Below are positions 53,198 to 61,979 of a stretch of DNA of 64,000 bases, piece by piece. Source of the DNA: Sphingobium indicum B90A (GTDB lineage: Bacteria > Pseudomonadota > Alphaproteobacteria > Sphingomonadales > Sphingomonadaceae); the NCBI RefSeq assembly GCF_000264945.2, contig NZ_CP013070.1, forward strand, positions 682,001 through 746,000, in the 5' to 3' direction. Each line of letters begins with the position of its first letter. Positions within the stretch are counted from its first letter, which is position 1. Position numbers and translations under genes: made by a program. Below the pieces are notes generated by a model that ran no database searches, was not told where the DNA came from, and saw only the letters and a list, made by a program, of their open reading frames with translations.

Positions 53198-53948
53198 GGC
53201 CGGTCTCCCCGTTTGCGCCGACAACAAAGGCCGTGGTGCTGGCCCCGGGTTCGAGCTTTGGTTCGGCGATCGAGACGGCGAGCGTGTCGCGCGGTGCCAG
53301 ATCGCGTTCGGCGAGCGTCACGCTCTTCGATCCGCGATTGTGGATGCGGACGACTTTCCCGGTGAGGCTGGCGCCGCGATAATCGGCGATGAGCTGGAGC
53401 TCGAGATCGCCAACGCGCGCAGGGCTAGCGGTAGCCTGGCGTACCTCGAAGCCATCGACCGACCGGTCATTGGCCATCGCCTGAATGAGCCTGACGGCGC
53501 TTGTTTCGAGCGGGGTCTGGCTTTCCCAGTCAGCGGCACGGTTCTTCGCGATCGCCGGGTTGGTCACGAAGATCTGCGCTGCCGGGATCTGCTCGACCCG
53601 GCACGCGACCTTGTAGACGAAGCCTTTTTTGGTCGTGGCGAAGAAGCTGATGGCCCGCGCCGCGTAGGTTTCCGGCACAGACACGTAGATGTCGCCGCGC
53701 ACCGGCTCGTTGGTCACGGCAAAGTCGTTGTACGGCGTGCCGGTCGAGATCTTCGAGACGCTGGCGAACTGGTCGTCGACCAATGCGAAGCGGGTGAGCT
53801 CGCGTGCCGAAACACTGCATTCGATCGCGGCGCCATCGGCGGCCTGTTTGAACTGGTCGGCCGCATGGGCAGGCTCGGCTGCTACGGCGAGCAGCGCCGC
53901 CGCGCTCGGAAGTAGGACCCGTGCCTGGGCCCCTGATCGGTAAGCCAT
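53190..53948 (-). CDS. traK: Type-F secretin-like protein TraK
   Basis: This 252-residue exported protein has a signal peptide ending EPAHAA and the TraK pattern: IECSVSARELTRFALVDD, then GDIYVSVP and KKGFVYKVACRVEQIPAAQI. TraK is part of the outer-membrane core with TraV and TraB. The ATG at 53948 overlaps the traE stop as TGATG. Length matches the F protein (242). Confidence 0.93.
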   Translation of the reverse strand: MAYRSGAQARVLLPSAAALLAVAAEPAHAADQFKQAADGAAIECSVSARELTRFALVDDQFASVSKISTGTPYNDFAVTNEPVRGDIYVSVPETYAARAISFFATTKKGFVYKVACRVEQIPAAQIFVTNPAIAKNRAADWESQTPLETSAVRLIQAMANDRSVDGFEVRQATASPARVGDLELQLIADYRGASLTGKVVRIHNRGSKSVTLAERDLAPRDTLAVSIAEPKLEPGASTTAFVVGANGETGHD

Positions 53949-54520
53949 CACTGGGCCTCCTTCGATTTATCCTGTGGGGGGAGCTGGACAAACCCGGAGA
54001 GCGCCAGGCGCAGGCCGCGGTAAGTCCAGCTGAAGCGGAAGCGGCGCTCGTCACTCGCAATCACTTGCGCGCCGACGAAAGTCTTGAGCGTGCCCGTCAC
54101 ATCCGAGGTGAGGCCCTTGGGATCGACAGTCATCGAACGGACCACGAAAGCCTGCGTGACGTCCGAGCCCCGTTGCTCTTCGACGATCCGCACGAGTTCG
54201 GCTTTGAGGCGGCCATAGTTTGCGGGATCAGCGAGCTTCAGGATCTCGTTCATCCAGTAATCGAGGCCTTCCGGACTGCGATTGAGGAGAACAAGGGCCG
54301 CATCGCGGGTGACGAGCTCGAGATAATCGGCCTCGACCCCGGCACTGCTCACGGTGAGCGCTTTGGGAACGGTCGGAACCAGCACCACCTCGCGGTCGCG
54401 GGTAGCGGCAAGGCTCCCAGCGACGACCAGTGCAATGCCAAGGCCGGCGCTGGTGAGCGCAAAGAGGTTCCGCTGGCGCAGCAGCGATTGCTGACGTTCG
54501 TGGGATATGTCGGAAAACAT
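53948..54520 (-). CDS. traE: Type-F conjugation protein TraE
   Basis: This 190-residue membrane-anchored periplasmic protein of the VirB8-like TraE family starts MFSDISHERQQSLLRQRN and has a single membrane helix (LFALTSAGLGIALVVAGSLA). The periplasmic domain includes WMNEILKLADPANYGRLK and TLKTFVGAQVI. I chose the ATG at 54520, which has AGGGGC upstream, over one at 54535. It follows traL by 11 bases. Confidence 0.93.
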   Translation of the reverse strand: MFSDISHERQQSLLRQRNLFALTSAGLGIALVVAGSLAATRDREVVLVPTVPKALTVSSAGVEADYLELVTRDAALVLLNRSPEGLDYWMNEILKLADPANYGRLKAELVRIVEEQRGSDVTQAFVVRSMTVDPKGLTSDVTGTLKTFVGAQVIASDERRFRFSWTYRGLRLALSGFVQLPPQDKSKEAQ

Positions 54521-54531
54521 GGGAGTGCCCC

Positions 54532-54819
54532 TCAACCGGCGAGTAGTCGGCAGTGGGAAGGCGGCGTTGCCTTGAGGCCCAAAAATCCTGCAGGCAGATA
54601 CCAGTATGCGGCATGGGCTACCCAGGAGCTGGCGCGTCCTGCTTTTGCCTTTCGCAATGCGAACCAGGCGCCGAAGGCGACTATGATGCCGATAAAGATA
54701 TGCTGGGCCAGGATCCCCCAGGTGAAGGGGGCCAGCATTCCCGCGAACTCGTCGATGGTCCAGAAGCCGATAAGCTCCGGGTCATCGAGACGCCGGGGAA
54801 TGATGTAAGGGTCTGCCAT
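54532..54819 (-). CDS. traL: Type-F conjugation protein TraL
   Basis: This 95-residue VirB3-like inner-membrane protein starts MADPYIIPRRLDDPELIGFW, a strongly conserved TraL signature, and has one or two membrane segments (LAQHIFIGIIVAFGAWFAL). TraL takes part in pilus assembly at the inner membrane. It is separated from traA by 26 bases. Confidence 0.94.
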   Translation of the reverse strand: MADPYIIPRRLDDPELIGFWTIDEFAGMLAPFTWGILAQHIFIGIIVAFGAWFALRKAKAGRASSWVAHAAYWYLPAGFLGLKATPPSHCRLLAG

Positions 54820-54845
54820 GGCGACGCCGCCTTCCCTTGCCGCGC

Positions 54846-55175
54846 TCAGATGACCGCGGTCACGACCGAGGTGACGATCGGAACACCCGTGCCGACACCG
54901 ATGCCGACGCCCACCGGAACGGCGACCTGGCCGAGCGAAAAGCGCCCGGATGCCAGACCGATCAGGCCGCCAGCGAGGCTGAGAACCGTGATGATCTTGC
55001 CGCCCGAACCTTCCAGAAAGTCGGTGAACTTGGTGAGGGCAGGGGTGAAGGTCGTGTCAGCGCCGGCATAGGCGGCGCTCGCCGCAAGCGCCGCGACTGC
55101 GACCGGGATGGCAATGTTGAGGGCCTTGCCGAGACCCTTGACGCTGGCGCGCCGGGGGAGGGTGAGAGACTGCAT
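54846..55175 (-). CDS. traA: Conjugative pilin TraA
   Basis: This 109-residue protein has a leader followed by two hydrophobic helices, the organisation of F-type pilin. The leader is MQSLTLPRRASVKGLGKALN and the first hydrophobic segment ends ASAAYAGADTTF with an AYA-G-type cleavage site; mature pilin would be about 65-70 residues. The second helical part is IITVLSLAGGLIGLASG, then the loop GRFSLGQ and a third hydrophobic C-terminal part (GVGIGVGTGVPIVTSVVTAV). The operon's first gene is this pilin, and its upstream DNA carries TAGGAA repeats like those of the S24 repressor. The S26 peptidase in the same operon is the likely processing enzyme. Confidence 0.88.
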   Translation of the reverse strand: MQSLTLPRRASVKGLGKALNIAIPVAVAALAASAAYAGADTTFTPALTKFTDFLEGSGGKIITVLSLAGGLIGLASGRFSLGQVAVPVGVGIGVGTGVPIVTSVVTAVI

Positions 55176-55525
55176 GTGAAGCTCCGGTTGGAGGGGTCGT
55201 CACAGCGTTCTTGCGTTCGCTGTGTGTTCCACATGCATCTAGGAAATGTTCGTAGGAAAGTGTTCGGCGAAAATCCCGTGTGGAGGTGGAAGGATGCGGA
55301 CGCATCTTTTCCAGTCCGACGCTCAAAGCCAACGATAACGACGCTAAATCAGGCTTTTTATGTCGGTGATAACCGTCGCAGTAGCCGTGATTTGGCGACG
55401 ACTCGGATAGAGGAACCGATTCGCCTCTAAACGAGATGTTCTGTGTATGTTCTTTTCATTTTCCTACATGGGATGCTTCGCGATATGCCTGCGAGTCGCA
55501 CCAGTGCAGAAGCAAGGAGACAACC
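55176..55525. promoter_or_regulatory. Divergent control region: transfer operon and XRE regulator
   Basis: This 350-base gene-free region holds the promoter of the 18-kb tra operon and that of the XRE-like gene. It contains an inverted repeat CACAGCG-10-CGCTGTG (55201-55224), two direct TAGGAAA copies (55239-55259), the palindrome GATGCG-GA-CGCATC (55293-55306) and a reverse copy TTTCCTAC (55460-55467). It is lower in GC than the flanking genes. I could not assign -35/-10 boxes with confidence. Confidence 0.55.
55239..55259. promoter_or_regulatory. TAGGAAA repeats upstream of traA
   Basis: CTAGGAAA (55239-55246) and GTAGGAAA (55252-55259) are direct repeats 13 bases apart, 64-84 bases before the traA start. 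They match the operator half-sites in front of the S24 repressor gene (15970-16008). A third copy in reverse (TTTCCTAC, 55460-55467) lies 59 bases before the XRE-like gene. Confidence 0.55.
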
Positions 55526-55987
55526 ATGCACCATCCAACCGCCGTCGCCAGACCGGCCAATCAAAGTCTGGCTCGCGTGCTCGCCCATGCGATCGATGCC
55601 GCCGGCAAACCCCGCCACAGGATTGCCAGTGAATGCGGGATGCACCGCGAGACCCTGCTTCGCGTTGCGCGCGGCGAGCGGCCAATTGGGCTCGACGAAG
55701 CGGCACTTGTGCTCGCCGCCTGTGGAGCGCACCCCCGCGCGACCATGATCCTTGCTCTTGCCGGGCAAGAAGAGCTCGCTTGCGAGTGGATGCATGGCGA
55801 GATGGGCGAATTTCTTGAAGAGTTCTTCACGAGCCTCCCAGTCCATCTGCAGCGGACCCTGGGGCGGCGGATTGAGGATCTGCGGCCTCGGTGGGCCAAC
55901 GGCACCTCACAGCTCGTGGCGCGAATGCTTGCCAAGCACATCGATGATTTTGTGGGCCGAGACATCGCGATGTCGCTGTCCCGGTAA
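55526..55987 (+). CDS. XRE-like HTH regulator
   Basis: This 153-residue soluble protein has an N-terminal helix-turn-helix domain (about residues 12-70): SLARVLAHAIDAAGKPRHRI, then ASECGMHRETLLRVARGER and IGLDEAALVLAACG, the layout of XRE/Cro-type regulators. The C-terminal half is helical and contains WMHGEMGEFLEEFFTSLP, with no enzyme motif. The ATG at 55526 follows AAGGAGACAACC. It is divergent from the transfer operon and likely regulates transfer, itself, or both. Confidence 0.8.
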   Translation: MHHPTAVARPANQSLARVLAHAIDAAGKPRHRIASECGMHRETLLRVARGERPIGLDEAALVLAACGAHPRATMILALAGQEELACEWMHGEMGEFLEEFFTSLPVHLQRTLGRRIEDLRPRWANGTSQLVARMLAKHIDDFVGRDIAMSLSR

Positions 55988-56014
55988 ATCCTTGAGTTCG
56001 GAGGGGACCGAACC

Positions 56015-56272
56015 TTGCGAATGAGATCAGCAATGTCACATGCAACACCAGATGAAACGCACACTCCTCAACCGCCCGAAGCAGCGCCGCCTGCAAGGCT
56101 TTTGCGCCTGCCGGAAGTTATCGCTCGCGTCGGACTACGCCGCTCCGCAATCTACCAGCGAATGAGCGAGGGGCGATTCCCAAGGTCGCGATCGCTCGGC
56201 CCCAAATGCGCAGTTTGGGTTGAGGCTGAAATTGACGAGTGGATCCGAGCAGTATCGCGAATTCAAAACTGA
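56015..56272 (+). CDS. AlpA-family DNA-binding regulator
   Basis: This 85-residue protein has the AlpA/MerR-like HTH pattern RLPEVIARVGLRRSAIYQRM, then SEGRFPRS and VWVEAEIDEWI. AlpA-type proteins are short activators or excisionase-like factors on mobile elements. The start is uncertain: TTG at 56015 has GAGGGG at good distance, with ATG alternatives at 56021 and 56033. It lies 27 bases after the XRE-like gene on the same strand, so the two may be co-transcribed. Confidence 0.8.
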   Translation: MRMRSAMSHATPDETHTPQPPEAAPPARLLRLPEVIARVGLRRSAIYQRMSEGRFPRSRSLGPKCAVWVEAEIDEWIRAVSRIQN

Positions 56273-56320
56273 TGACGCTGTGATCTATTCGTTTAGGATT
56301 CCCCGCGCTAAGCTGTGCCA

Positions 56321-57013
56321 ATGGTTTACCGTTACCCCCTTGGCAATTCTCTCCATCCCGAAGCCTTGAAAGAGAAGCAGCGCTCATTGCGCGATGGCTT
56401 TCAGACGCCCTTGGCACTTCGCGTTCACCGGGCGCTATCTTGGCTTCGGCGTGCGGAAGCCGAGGATCAGGACCATGACGTCCGCTTCATTCTTCTGTGG
56501 ATCGGCTTCAACGCCGCCTATGCCGGTGATGTCGAGGCGTCAGCCAGCAGCTCTGCACCGGAAGGCGAGCGTGGGCTGTTTCAGTCGTTTTTCTCGACAT
56601 TGGTGAAGTTTGATGGGCGTCACCGTGTCTACGACGCGGTCTGGCAGCGGTTCAGCCAGGAAATCCGGCTGCTGCTGGACAATCGCTATGTCTATCATCC
56701 GTTCTGGCAGCACCAGAACGGAGTGTTTGGATATACGGATTGGGAGCAGAAGCTTGACCGGAGCCGGACTGCAATCAACCATGCCCTGCGCGAACATGAT
56801 ACCGCCCGGATTCTTTCGATCCTGTTCGATCGGCTATATGTTCTGCGAAACCAGCTGGTGCATGGTGGCGCGACATGGAACAGCGACGTCAATCGCGACC
56901 AAGTGAGGGATGGGGCATCGCTGCTCGGATGCCTGCTGCCCATCTTCATTGACCTGATGATGGACAATCCTGCGTACGAATGGCCAATGCCAAATTATCC
57001 CGTCGTTGAATGA
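56321..57013 (+). CDS. HEPN-domain protein
   Basis: This 230-residue helical protein has the HEPN ribonuclease signature R-x4-H: RNQLVHGG, with Arg176 and His181. Upstream is the segment VRFILLWIGFNAAYAG, also typical of this Apea-like/RiboL-PSP type of HEPN protein. Many HEPN proteins with this motif are RNases in toxin-antitoxin or phage-defence systems. The 3' end overlaps the convergent helicase gene by 19 bases. I chose the ATG at 56321. A GTG at 56315 is an alternative. An association with the minus-strand defence operon is suggested by the location. A housekeeping role is not excluded. Confidence 0.8.
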   Translation: MVYRYPLGNSLHPEALKEKQRSLRDGFQTPLALRVHRALSWLRRAEAEDQDHDVRFILLWIGFNAAYAGDVEASASSSAPEGERGLFQSFFSTLVKFDGRHRVYDAVWQRFSQEIRLLLDNRYVYHPFWQHQNGVFGYTDWEQKLDRSRTAINHALREHDTARILSILFDRLYVLRNQLVHGGATWNSDVNRDQVRDGASLLGCLLPIFIDLMMDNPAYEWPMPNYPVVE

Positions 57014-60000
57014 TCTGGTAATTCTCTTGAGCGTGCTACGGGTCTGAGCGAAATCTGAAACTCAGCCAGCTCGCTCACGATGTCTTCGCTCATCCCCGAG
57101 AAAAGTTCGATCAGCTCGTCCTGTCGTGGCTGCCCAAAGGCGAGTCGGTACGTCGCGAGCGATTTTTTCAGGTTCTCGTAACGTTCGAGCTCACGGCTGA
57201 AAGGAAGCATGAGCACCATACGTTCGATTTTCGTCTCACCAGGATATATCCAGTAGGGCACGATATCGCCGTCACACCCATTGACAGTTTGCAGATCCTC
57301 CGCGGCTTTGAACATCGCGGTCCAAGGTGCTTCGATGCCCACAAGCGCTGAAGCGCGATTGCCAAAATCCGCCGCGATATTTCGGCGCACAGCATGGTTT
57401 TTAAAGCGATGGACGCGTCCTTCGCGCTGCTCGATGTCGACCGGATTGCGCGGAAGATTCCAGTGGACGATCCGCGAGCAGTATGGGTGAAAATCGAGGC
57501 CCTCCTGTCCGATTGACGTGGATGCCAGGACGAATGGGCGAAATGGCGATTTGAAAGCAGCCTGGACGAGAGTGGTTCGGCGAACGCCCTTTTCCTCTTC
57601 GGCTTTGGTCGCGAAGCGCATGGCGAACCGAGCACGGATTTCGAATGTCTGGTCCTGCAAACGCGCTCGGCCTGCCGTCCAGTGATCCAGCGTGATCTGA
57701 GCGGGCCGCAGTGCGACAACTTCGACTACCTTGATGGCGATGAGCCGTGCTCGTTCGACCGCATCGACTTGCTCGGCGCGTTCACTTTCCAGCACGAGAT
57801 GGAGATATTCATCCAGCACCGCGGCAAGATCGTGCTGCGCCGAGTGTGCGTTGACCTGGCGCCAATAGTTCAGGGGCGAGGCTTCCTCCAGTAGAGCGCG
57901 GCTCTCCGGTTGGTTGTACAGGCTGCGAAACCCAAGCGCGACTACGATCGCCGCGCCAATAAGCGCCGGATCGTCGATCTGTAACTCCGGGCAAAGGCGA
58001 GCGAGAGCGCGAAGCGCGCAGGTCGCAGGCGAGCCAAGCGCAAATTCCGCCAGCTTGTCGACTATGTCCCTTGGATCGGGGTCGCCGTGATGGTCGTCGG
58101 ACGCCAATGCTTGCCTAATCGCTTCGATCGTCCGTGCCATCGCGCCATGTTCGTCATGCGCCTCGTGCTCGATCGCGCCGACGCGGCCCCAGTCCACACC
58201 TCGGTCCAGTTCGGCCTCGATGGTAAGGGGCAGCAGACGGTCGGATCGCTCGGCAAGTCGGGAAAGACACGCCGGATCGAGGCGTTCCCCAAGAACCTGA
58301 CGAACCTGGACAAGCAGTTCAGCATAAGTGGTCGCTCGTCCGTGGCGCTGTTCTAGCTGCAAGGGATCCACCCAAGCGGCAAGGGTCGGAGATGGACACA
58401 ACATCGGCACCATTTCCTCGACGCCGATTGGACGGCTTGTGCGCCCCACCAGATCCGGTGACATATTCATGCGCCGGCTCGCCTCATGCGAGAGGAGTGC
58501 CGCAATCGCGTCCGGGACCATCGACCAGTCCGAGAAGACCAGCGTCTTGGTCGCCGGAACAGGCTCTCCGAATGAAGGACGGGAAGGCGGGATCCACAGC
58601 GCACGATCAAGGCCGTGTTGGAAGGCTGTTTCAGCGAGCGCGCGCATTCGTCCGTTGCGAAGTGGAATCTCTGCGAAGTTTTCGACCTGTGCCTTGTCGA
58701 TGAAGTACGGAGCCGCGGCTCTAATCGCGGTGCGCAACTCCTTGGCCGGCCGCAATTTGACTGCCTGCAGGCGTTCTCGCAGCTTGTACCCACGCATGAA
58801 ATTGAGAAGGTACGGCGACGACTTCCAATATTCGACGATGCCAGGCGCACTGACGAGTTCGGCCACCTGCGAGACCGCTTTCGCCTCCCTCAGATCGTCC
58901 GTTGCAATCGTCAGCGGGGGCTTCAATTCCCTCACAAGAGAATTGCGGTCCGCAGTGGAGTCTACGCGCTCCGTCCGGGCTATGACCTGGCTGAGGATGT
59001 GATGCACGCGGTCCCGCTGGATACGCGCGGCTGATCTTGAAGCAGGCATCGCCTGCAACGCACGTCGGAATTGCGAGAGCTCATTCTCGAGTTCCCTGAC
59101 TCGCGCCTCGCCGTCCTCGTCGCCGAAGAGGAAGCGCATGGTTCGCAGAAAATCGCTATAGTGATCGCCTTCTTCCGGATCGTCGCTGCTCAAGGTGAGC
59201 ATCCGGTACGGCGTAGCGGACAGCAACAGTAGGCGTGCCGATGAACCGTCTGGGCCGGAGTAGGAAAACAAGGCTCGGGCGAGCTCCGCCGCCGCTGCTT
59301 TTTCCGGCGCCAGGTTTTCATCGTGCTCATGCAGCAATTCGGCAAACCGCTGGAACTCGTCCAGAATGATGAGGTCTGGGGTAAGCGCGTCGACGCATAT
59401 TCGTGCCAAGATGCGGCGAAGCTCGCCGATTATGGCGACCGGGCGCAACTCGGGTGGATAATTCGGGCTCTTCTTGACCCGTGCCAGTTCAGCCGCATTG
59501 CGGATGCGCTGGATGAACTCATCCCCGATAGCGTCGTTGAATTTCCCAGCAATCTCCTTCGAAATGGACTGATTGCGGATCCGTTCTACCTCGCCGGGCC
59601 AGTTTTCAGGCGTAACTCCGCCACGAAAAATGCGCTGCACGCCACCATGCCGGATACCGAGCCGTTTCCTCAGCATTTCATAAATGAGAGCGCGCTCTTT
59701 TGCCGTGCCCAACGATGACTTGAGATCGAGCGCCGTTCCCGGCGTCAGGCTGATGAGATTTATGGGCCTAGATGCGATCCCTCCTTCCTGCTCGATCTCA
59801 ATCGGCAGGAGTGTGAGGCGGGTGTTCAGCGGTTTCGTTGCTGATCCAATAACATTGAGGGACTTGATATTCTGCTCGGCTATCGCCTGGTTCGAGCAGA
59901 TGTAGACTACGTCTATCCGGTCAACCTTGCCGGTCAGATGTTCGATCGTCTTGGCGATAACGCCGCGCGCGACCATGGTTTTCCCCAGGCCGACTTCGTC

Positions 60001-60120
60001 GGCAACAAGGAACTGACGGGTAGGCGTCGTATCGGTGAACAGGCGCTGGAAGACATAGTCGACCGTAACGCGCTGAAAAGGCTTCAGGAGCTCCAGATGG
60101 TCGTTCGCCTGATATGTCAC
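56995..60120 (-). CDS. Large SNF2-like DEAD helicase of a candidate defence operon
   Basis: This 1041-residue superfamily 2 helicase has motif I FLVADEVGLGKT (Lys at about residue 47), motif II LIILDEFQRF near residue 252, motif III LLLSATPYRML and, in the second RecA lobe, QREGRVHRFKNH near residue 898. The DEVGLGKT and QREGRxHR pattern is of the SNF2/HepA type. The remaining 500 residues between the lobes are long helical insertions. I chose the GTG at 60120, which overlaps the upstream stop as GTGA. It is the last gene of the minus-strand cluster with the PLD-like protein and DUF6361. The arrangement helicase-PLD recalls DISARM and Mokosh, but no DUF1998 or methyltransferase partner is present. 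Confidence 0.88.
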   Translation of the reverse strand: MTYQANDHLELLKPFQRVTVDYVFQRLFTDTTPTRQFLVADEVGLGKTMVARGVIAKTIEHLTGKVDRIDVVYICSNQAIAEQNIKSLNVIGSATKPLNTRLTLLPIEIEQEGGIASRPINLISLTPGTALDLKSSLGTAKERALIYEMLRKRLGIRHGGVQRIFRGGVTPENWPGEVERIRNQSISKEIAGKFNDAIGDEFIQRIRNAAELARVKKSPNYPPELRPVAIIGELRRILARICVDALTPDLIILDEFQRFAELLHEHDENLAPEKAAAAELARALFSYSGPDGSSARLLLLSATPYRMLTLSSDDPEEGDHYSDFLRTMRFLFGDEDGEARVRELENELSQFRRALQAMPASRSAARIQRDRVHHILSQVIARTERVDSTADRNSLVRELKPPLTIATDDLREAKAVSQVAELVSAPGIVEYWKSSPYLLNFMRGYKLRERLQAVKLRPAKELRTAIRAAAPYFIDKAQVENFAEIPLRNGRMRALAETAFQHGLDRALWIPPSRPSFGEPVPATKTLVFSDWSMVPDAIAALLSHEASRRMNMSPDLVGRTSRPIGVEEMVPMLCPSPTLAAWVDPLQLEQRHGRATTYAELLVQVRQVLGERLDPACLSRLAERSDRLLPLTIEAELDRGVDWGRVGAIEHEAHDEHGAMARTIEAIRQALASDDHHGDPDPRDIVDKLAEFALGSPATCALRALARLCPELQIDDPALIGAAIVVALGFRSLYNQPESRALLEEASPLNYWRQVNAHSAQHDLAAVLDEYLHLVLESERAEQVDAVERARLIAIKVVEVVALRPAQITLDHWTAGRARLQDQTFEIRARFAMRFATKAEEEKGVRRTTLVQAAFKSPFRPFVLASTSIGQEGLDFHPYCSRIVHWNLPRNPVDIEQREGRVHRFKNHAVRRNIAADFGNRASALVGIEAPWTAMFKAAEDLQTVNGCDGDIVPYWIYPGETKIERMVLMLPFSRELERYENLKKSLATYRLAFGQPRQDELIELFSGMSEDIVSELAEFQISLRPVARSRELPDHSTTG

Positions 60121-61979
60121 CGCCGCGCTCCCTTGGTGGCAAGGAGCGGCGCAAAACTTGCCCAAAGCGCACAAAACTCTGGTGGAACTATGCTCGTGCG
60201 CCCGTCGGGATCCTCGAGGCGCTTGATGAGCTGATCGATCTCGGCGAGCTCGCCGCCATCGAAGCTAAGAGCGCGGACCATCGGTTCCAGAAGTGATGTT
60301 CCGCCCTGACCGAGCCGACGCAGCCATTGCCCTTCGCCGGCGGCCTCGCTCTCGAGGAAACTCCCTTCGCCCAGACTTCCGAGGAGCAAGCTCAAATATC
60401 GAAAGAAATTCTCTACATTCGCAATGTGCGCGCGCAGCACGGCGGCGTCGCGCCCATCAGGGAGCCCGACAAGCCGCGCACCAAGGGTGAAGGCGACCTC
60501 AACGCCGGTCTGCTCGTCGCGAAGGCGGATTCCCAACCAGCGGGAAACCTCGCTCAATGGCACCGAACCAAGAGTCATTCGAGGCTGTGCTTTCGAGAGC
60601 AACGCCGCAGCATCATATCCCCGTTCGTTCGCAACGGTGATTGCGCGCATGAAGCAGCTTACGCCCTCCGGCAGCTCCACGGATGGGGCTTTGCCGGCAA
60701 TCTCGACGTCCAGCGCGATGGTATCCGTCAATTGGGTGCAATGAAGGTCGAGCGCGAGCGCCGCGATTTTGATGCGCAGTTTCTCCAGCGCCTTTTCGGC
60801 TGCCGCCGCAGCGCCCAGCTCGGGCGGCTCGGATGGTGTATAAGGAGCCAGGAGGCGGCGAAATCCTTCCGAGAACACCGCATCCTCAATCGTTCCCATC
60901 CGGGATTTCGGGCCATCGAGCGTGGCCATGATCTCTACGTTTTGCGTCCGTCCTCCGTGCGTCGGCACAAGCGCAGCCGTCGTCGCATTGGCTGAACCGA
61001 GGTGGATATGCAGGCGCGAGCCGCGCTCGACGACATAAGCTTTGGCATGAAGTCCCTCGAGATCGGCCGAGCATGCCTCCTCGCGATCTTCTTGCTCGTA
61101 TTCGGTGGCGCGCTCGTCGAGCGTTTGTATCTCAAACATACTGCGGATGGCCGGTTTGATGCAGTCGAGTTCCTCTGCTCGCGCGACGAGCTGGCAAGAT
61201 GCGGGATCGTCGTATCCCGAAGCCAGTTGCTTGAGCGCATCCCCGCTTACAAAGGGGGACAGGATAGCGAGGCGCTCCCCCTTTTGCGGCGTCCAAGCGC
61301 CCGCTTCCAAGCCATTGACGGCGAAGCGGATCTTGGTTGCCCCGGCGGGAAGATCGTCCCACCAGCAGCAGGCGAGATCGCGCAACAGTGACGGGAGAAA
61401 CTTTGGCGCCGTCGGCCGATTGGCCGCGTTCGCCAGTCCCGGAAGAGCGCGTAAGAGCCCGACGACTGGCTCATTGCCTTCGCAAATATCGTCGGCGACC
61501 GTGCCATCGAGGCAAAGCGCCAAATCCCAGCACCGATCATTGGTCAGGTTACGCGAAAGAATCGCCAGCCGCATGCGGATGGGCTTGCCCTTGCGTTCTG
61601 GTTGGAAGCGAATGCACCACAATTTGGGATGAAATGCTCCGCCTCCCGGCGCCGCAACTTCGGTAATGGTTTTCTCATAGAGGGCCATCAGGCGCGCTGC
61701 ATTCGGGCGCGCCTCCTTGATGCGACCCCGATCGCAGTAAATGGCCATCCGGCCCGCCATCCGTTCGACGCTTTGCAACAAAGCCAGGGGGCTGCGCAGC
61801 ATCTCGTCGCGATTCTCCGCATCGCGAAATACGATGGCGATCGGGATGGCGAGGGCGGTTTCGAAATCGAGCGAATAGGTGGTAGCTACGGCGTGGTCGA
61901 ACTTATAGCCGTCCGGCGAGCGCATGAGCGACGTGTATAGTTCGCGATTTTCAGGGTCGAAGGCGGGGTCAACCGGCAT
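60117..61979 (-). CDS. Phospholipase-D-like (HKD) nuclease protein
   Basis: This 620-residue protein has two HKD-like motifs. The first is FHPKLWCIRF followed by LAILSRNLTND near residue 120, and the second is LHAKAYVVE followed by HIHLGSANATTA near residue 313. Both keep the His and Lys and the serine/asparagine part, although the final Asp is not obvious. PLD-fold proteins in such clusters are usually nucleases. The N-terminus (YKFDHAVATTYSLDFETAL) is a conserved lead-in for this family. The ATG at 61979 overlaps the DUF6361 stop by 11 bases. The stop overlaps the helicase GTG, so the three genes are translationally coupled. Confidence 0.88.
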   Translation of the reverse strand: MPVDPAFDPENRELYTSLMRSPDGYKFDHAVATTYSLDFETALAIPIAIVFRDAENRDEMLRSPLALLQSVERMAGRMAIYCDRGRIKEARPNAARLMALYEKTITEVAAPGGGAFHPKLWCIRFQPERKGKPIRMRLAILSRNLTNDRCWDLALCLDGTVADDICEGNEPVVGLLRALPGLANAANRPTAPKFLPSLLRDLACCWWDDLPAGATKIRFAVNGLEAGAWTPQKGERLAILSPFVSGDALKQLASGYDDPASCQLVARAEELDCIKPAIRSMFEIQTLDERATEYEQEDREEACSADLEGLHAKAYVVERGSRLHIHLGSANATTAALVPTHGGRTQNVEIMATLDGPKSRMGTIEDAVFSEGFRRLLAPYTPSEPPELGAAAAAEKALEKLRIKIAALALDLHCTQLTDTIALDVEIAGKAPSVELPEGVSCFMRAITVANERGYDAAALLSKAQPRMTLGSVPLSEVSRWLGIRLRDEQTGVEVAFTLGARLVGLPDGRDAAVLRAHIANVENFFRYLSLLLGSLGEGSFLESEAAGEGQWLRRLGQGGTSLLEPMVRALSFDGGELAEIDQLIKRLEDPDGRTSIVPPEFCALWASFAPLLATKGARR

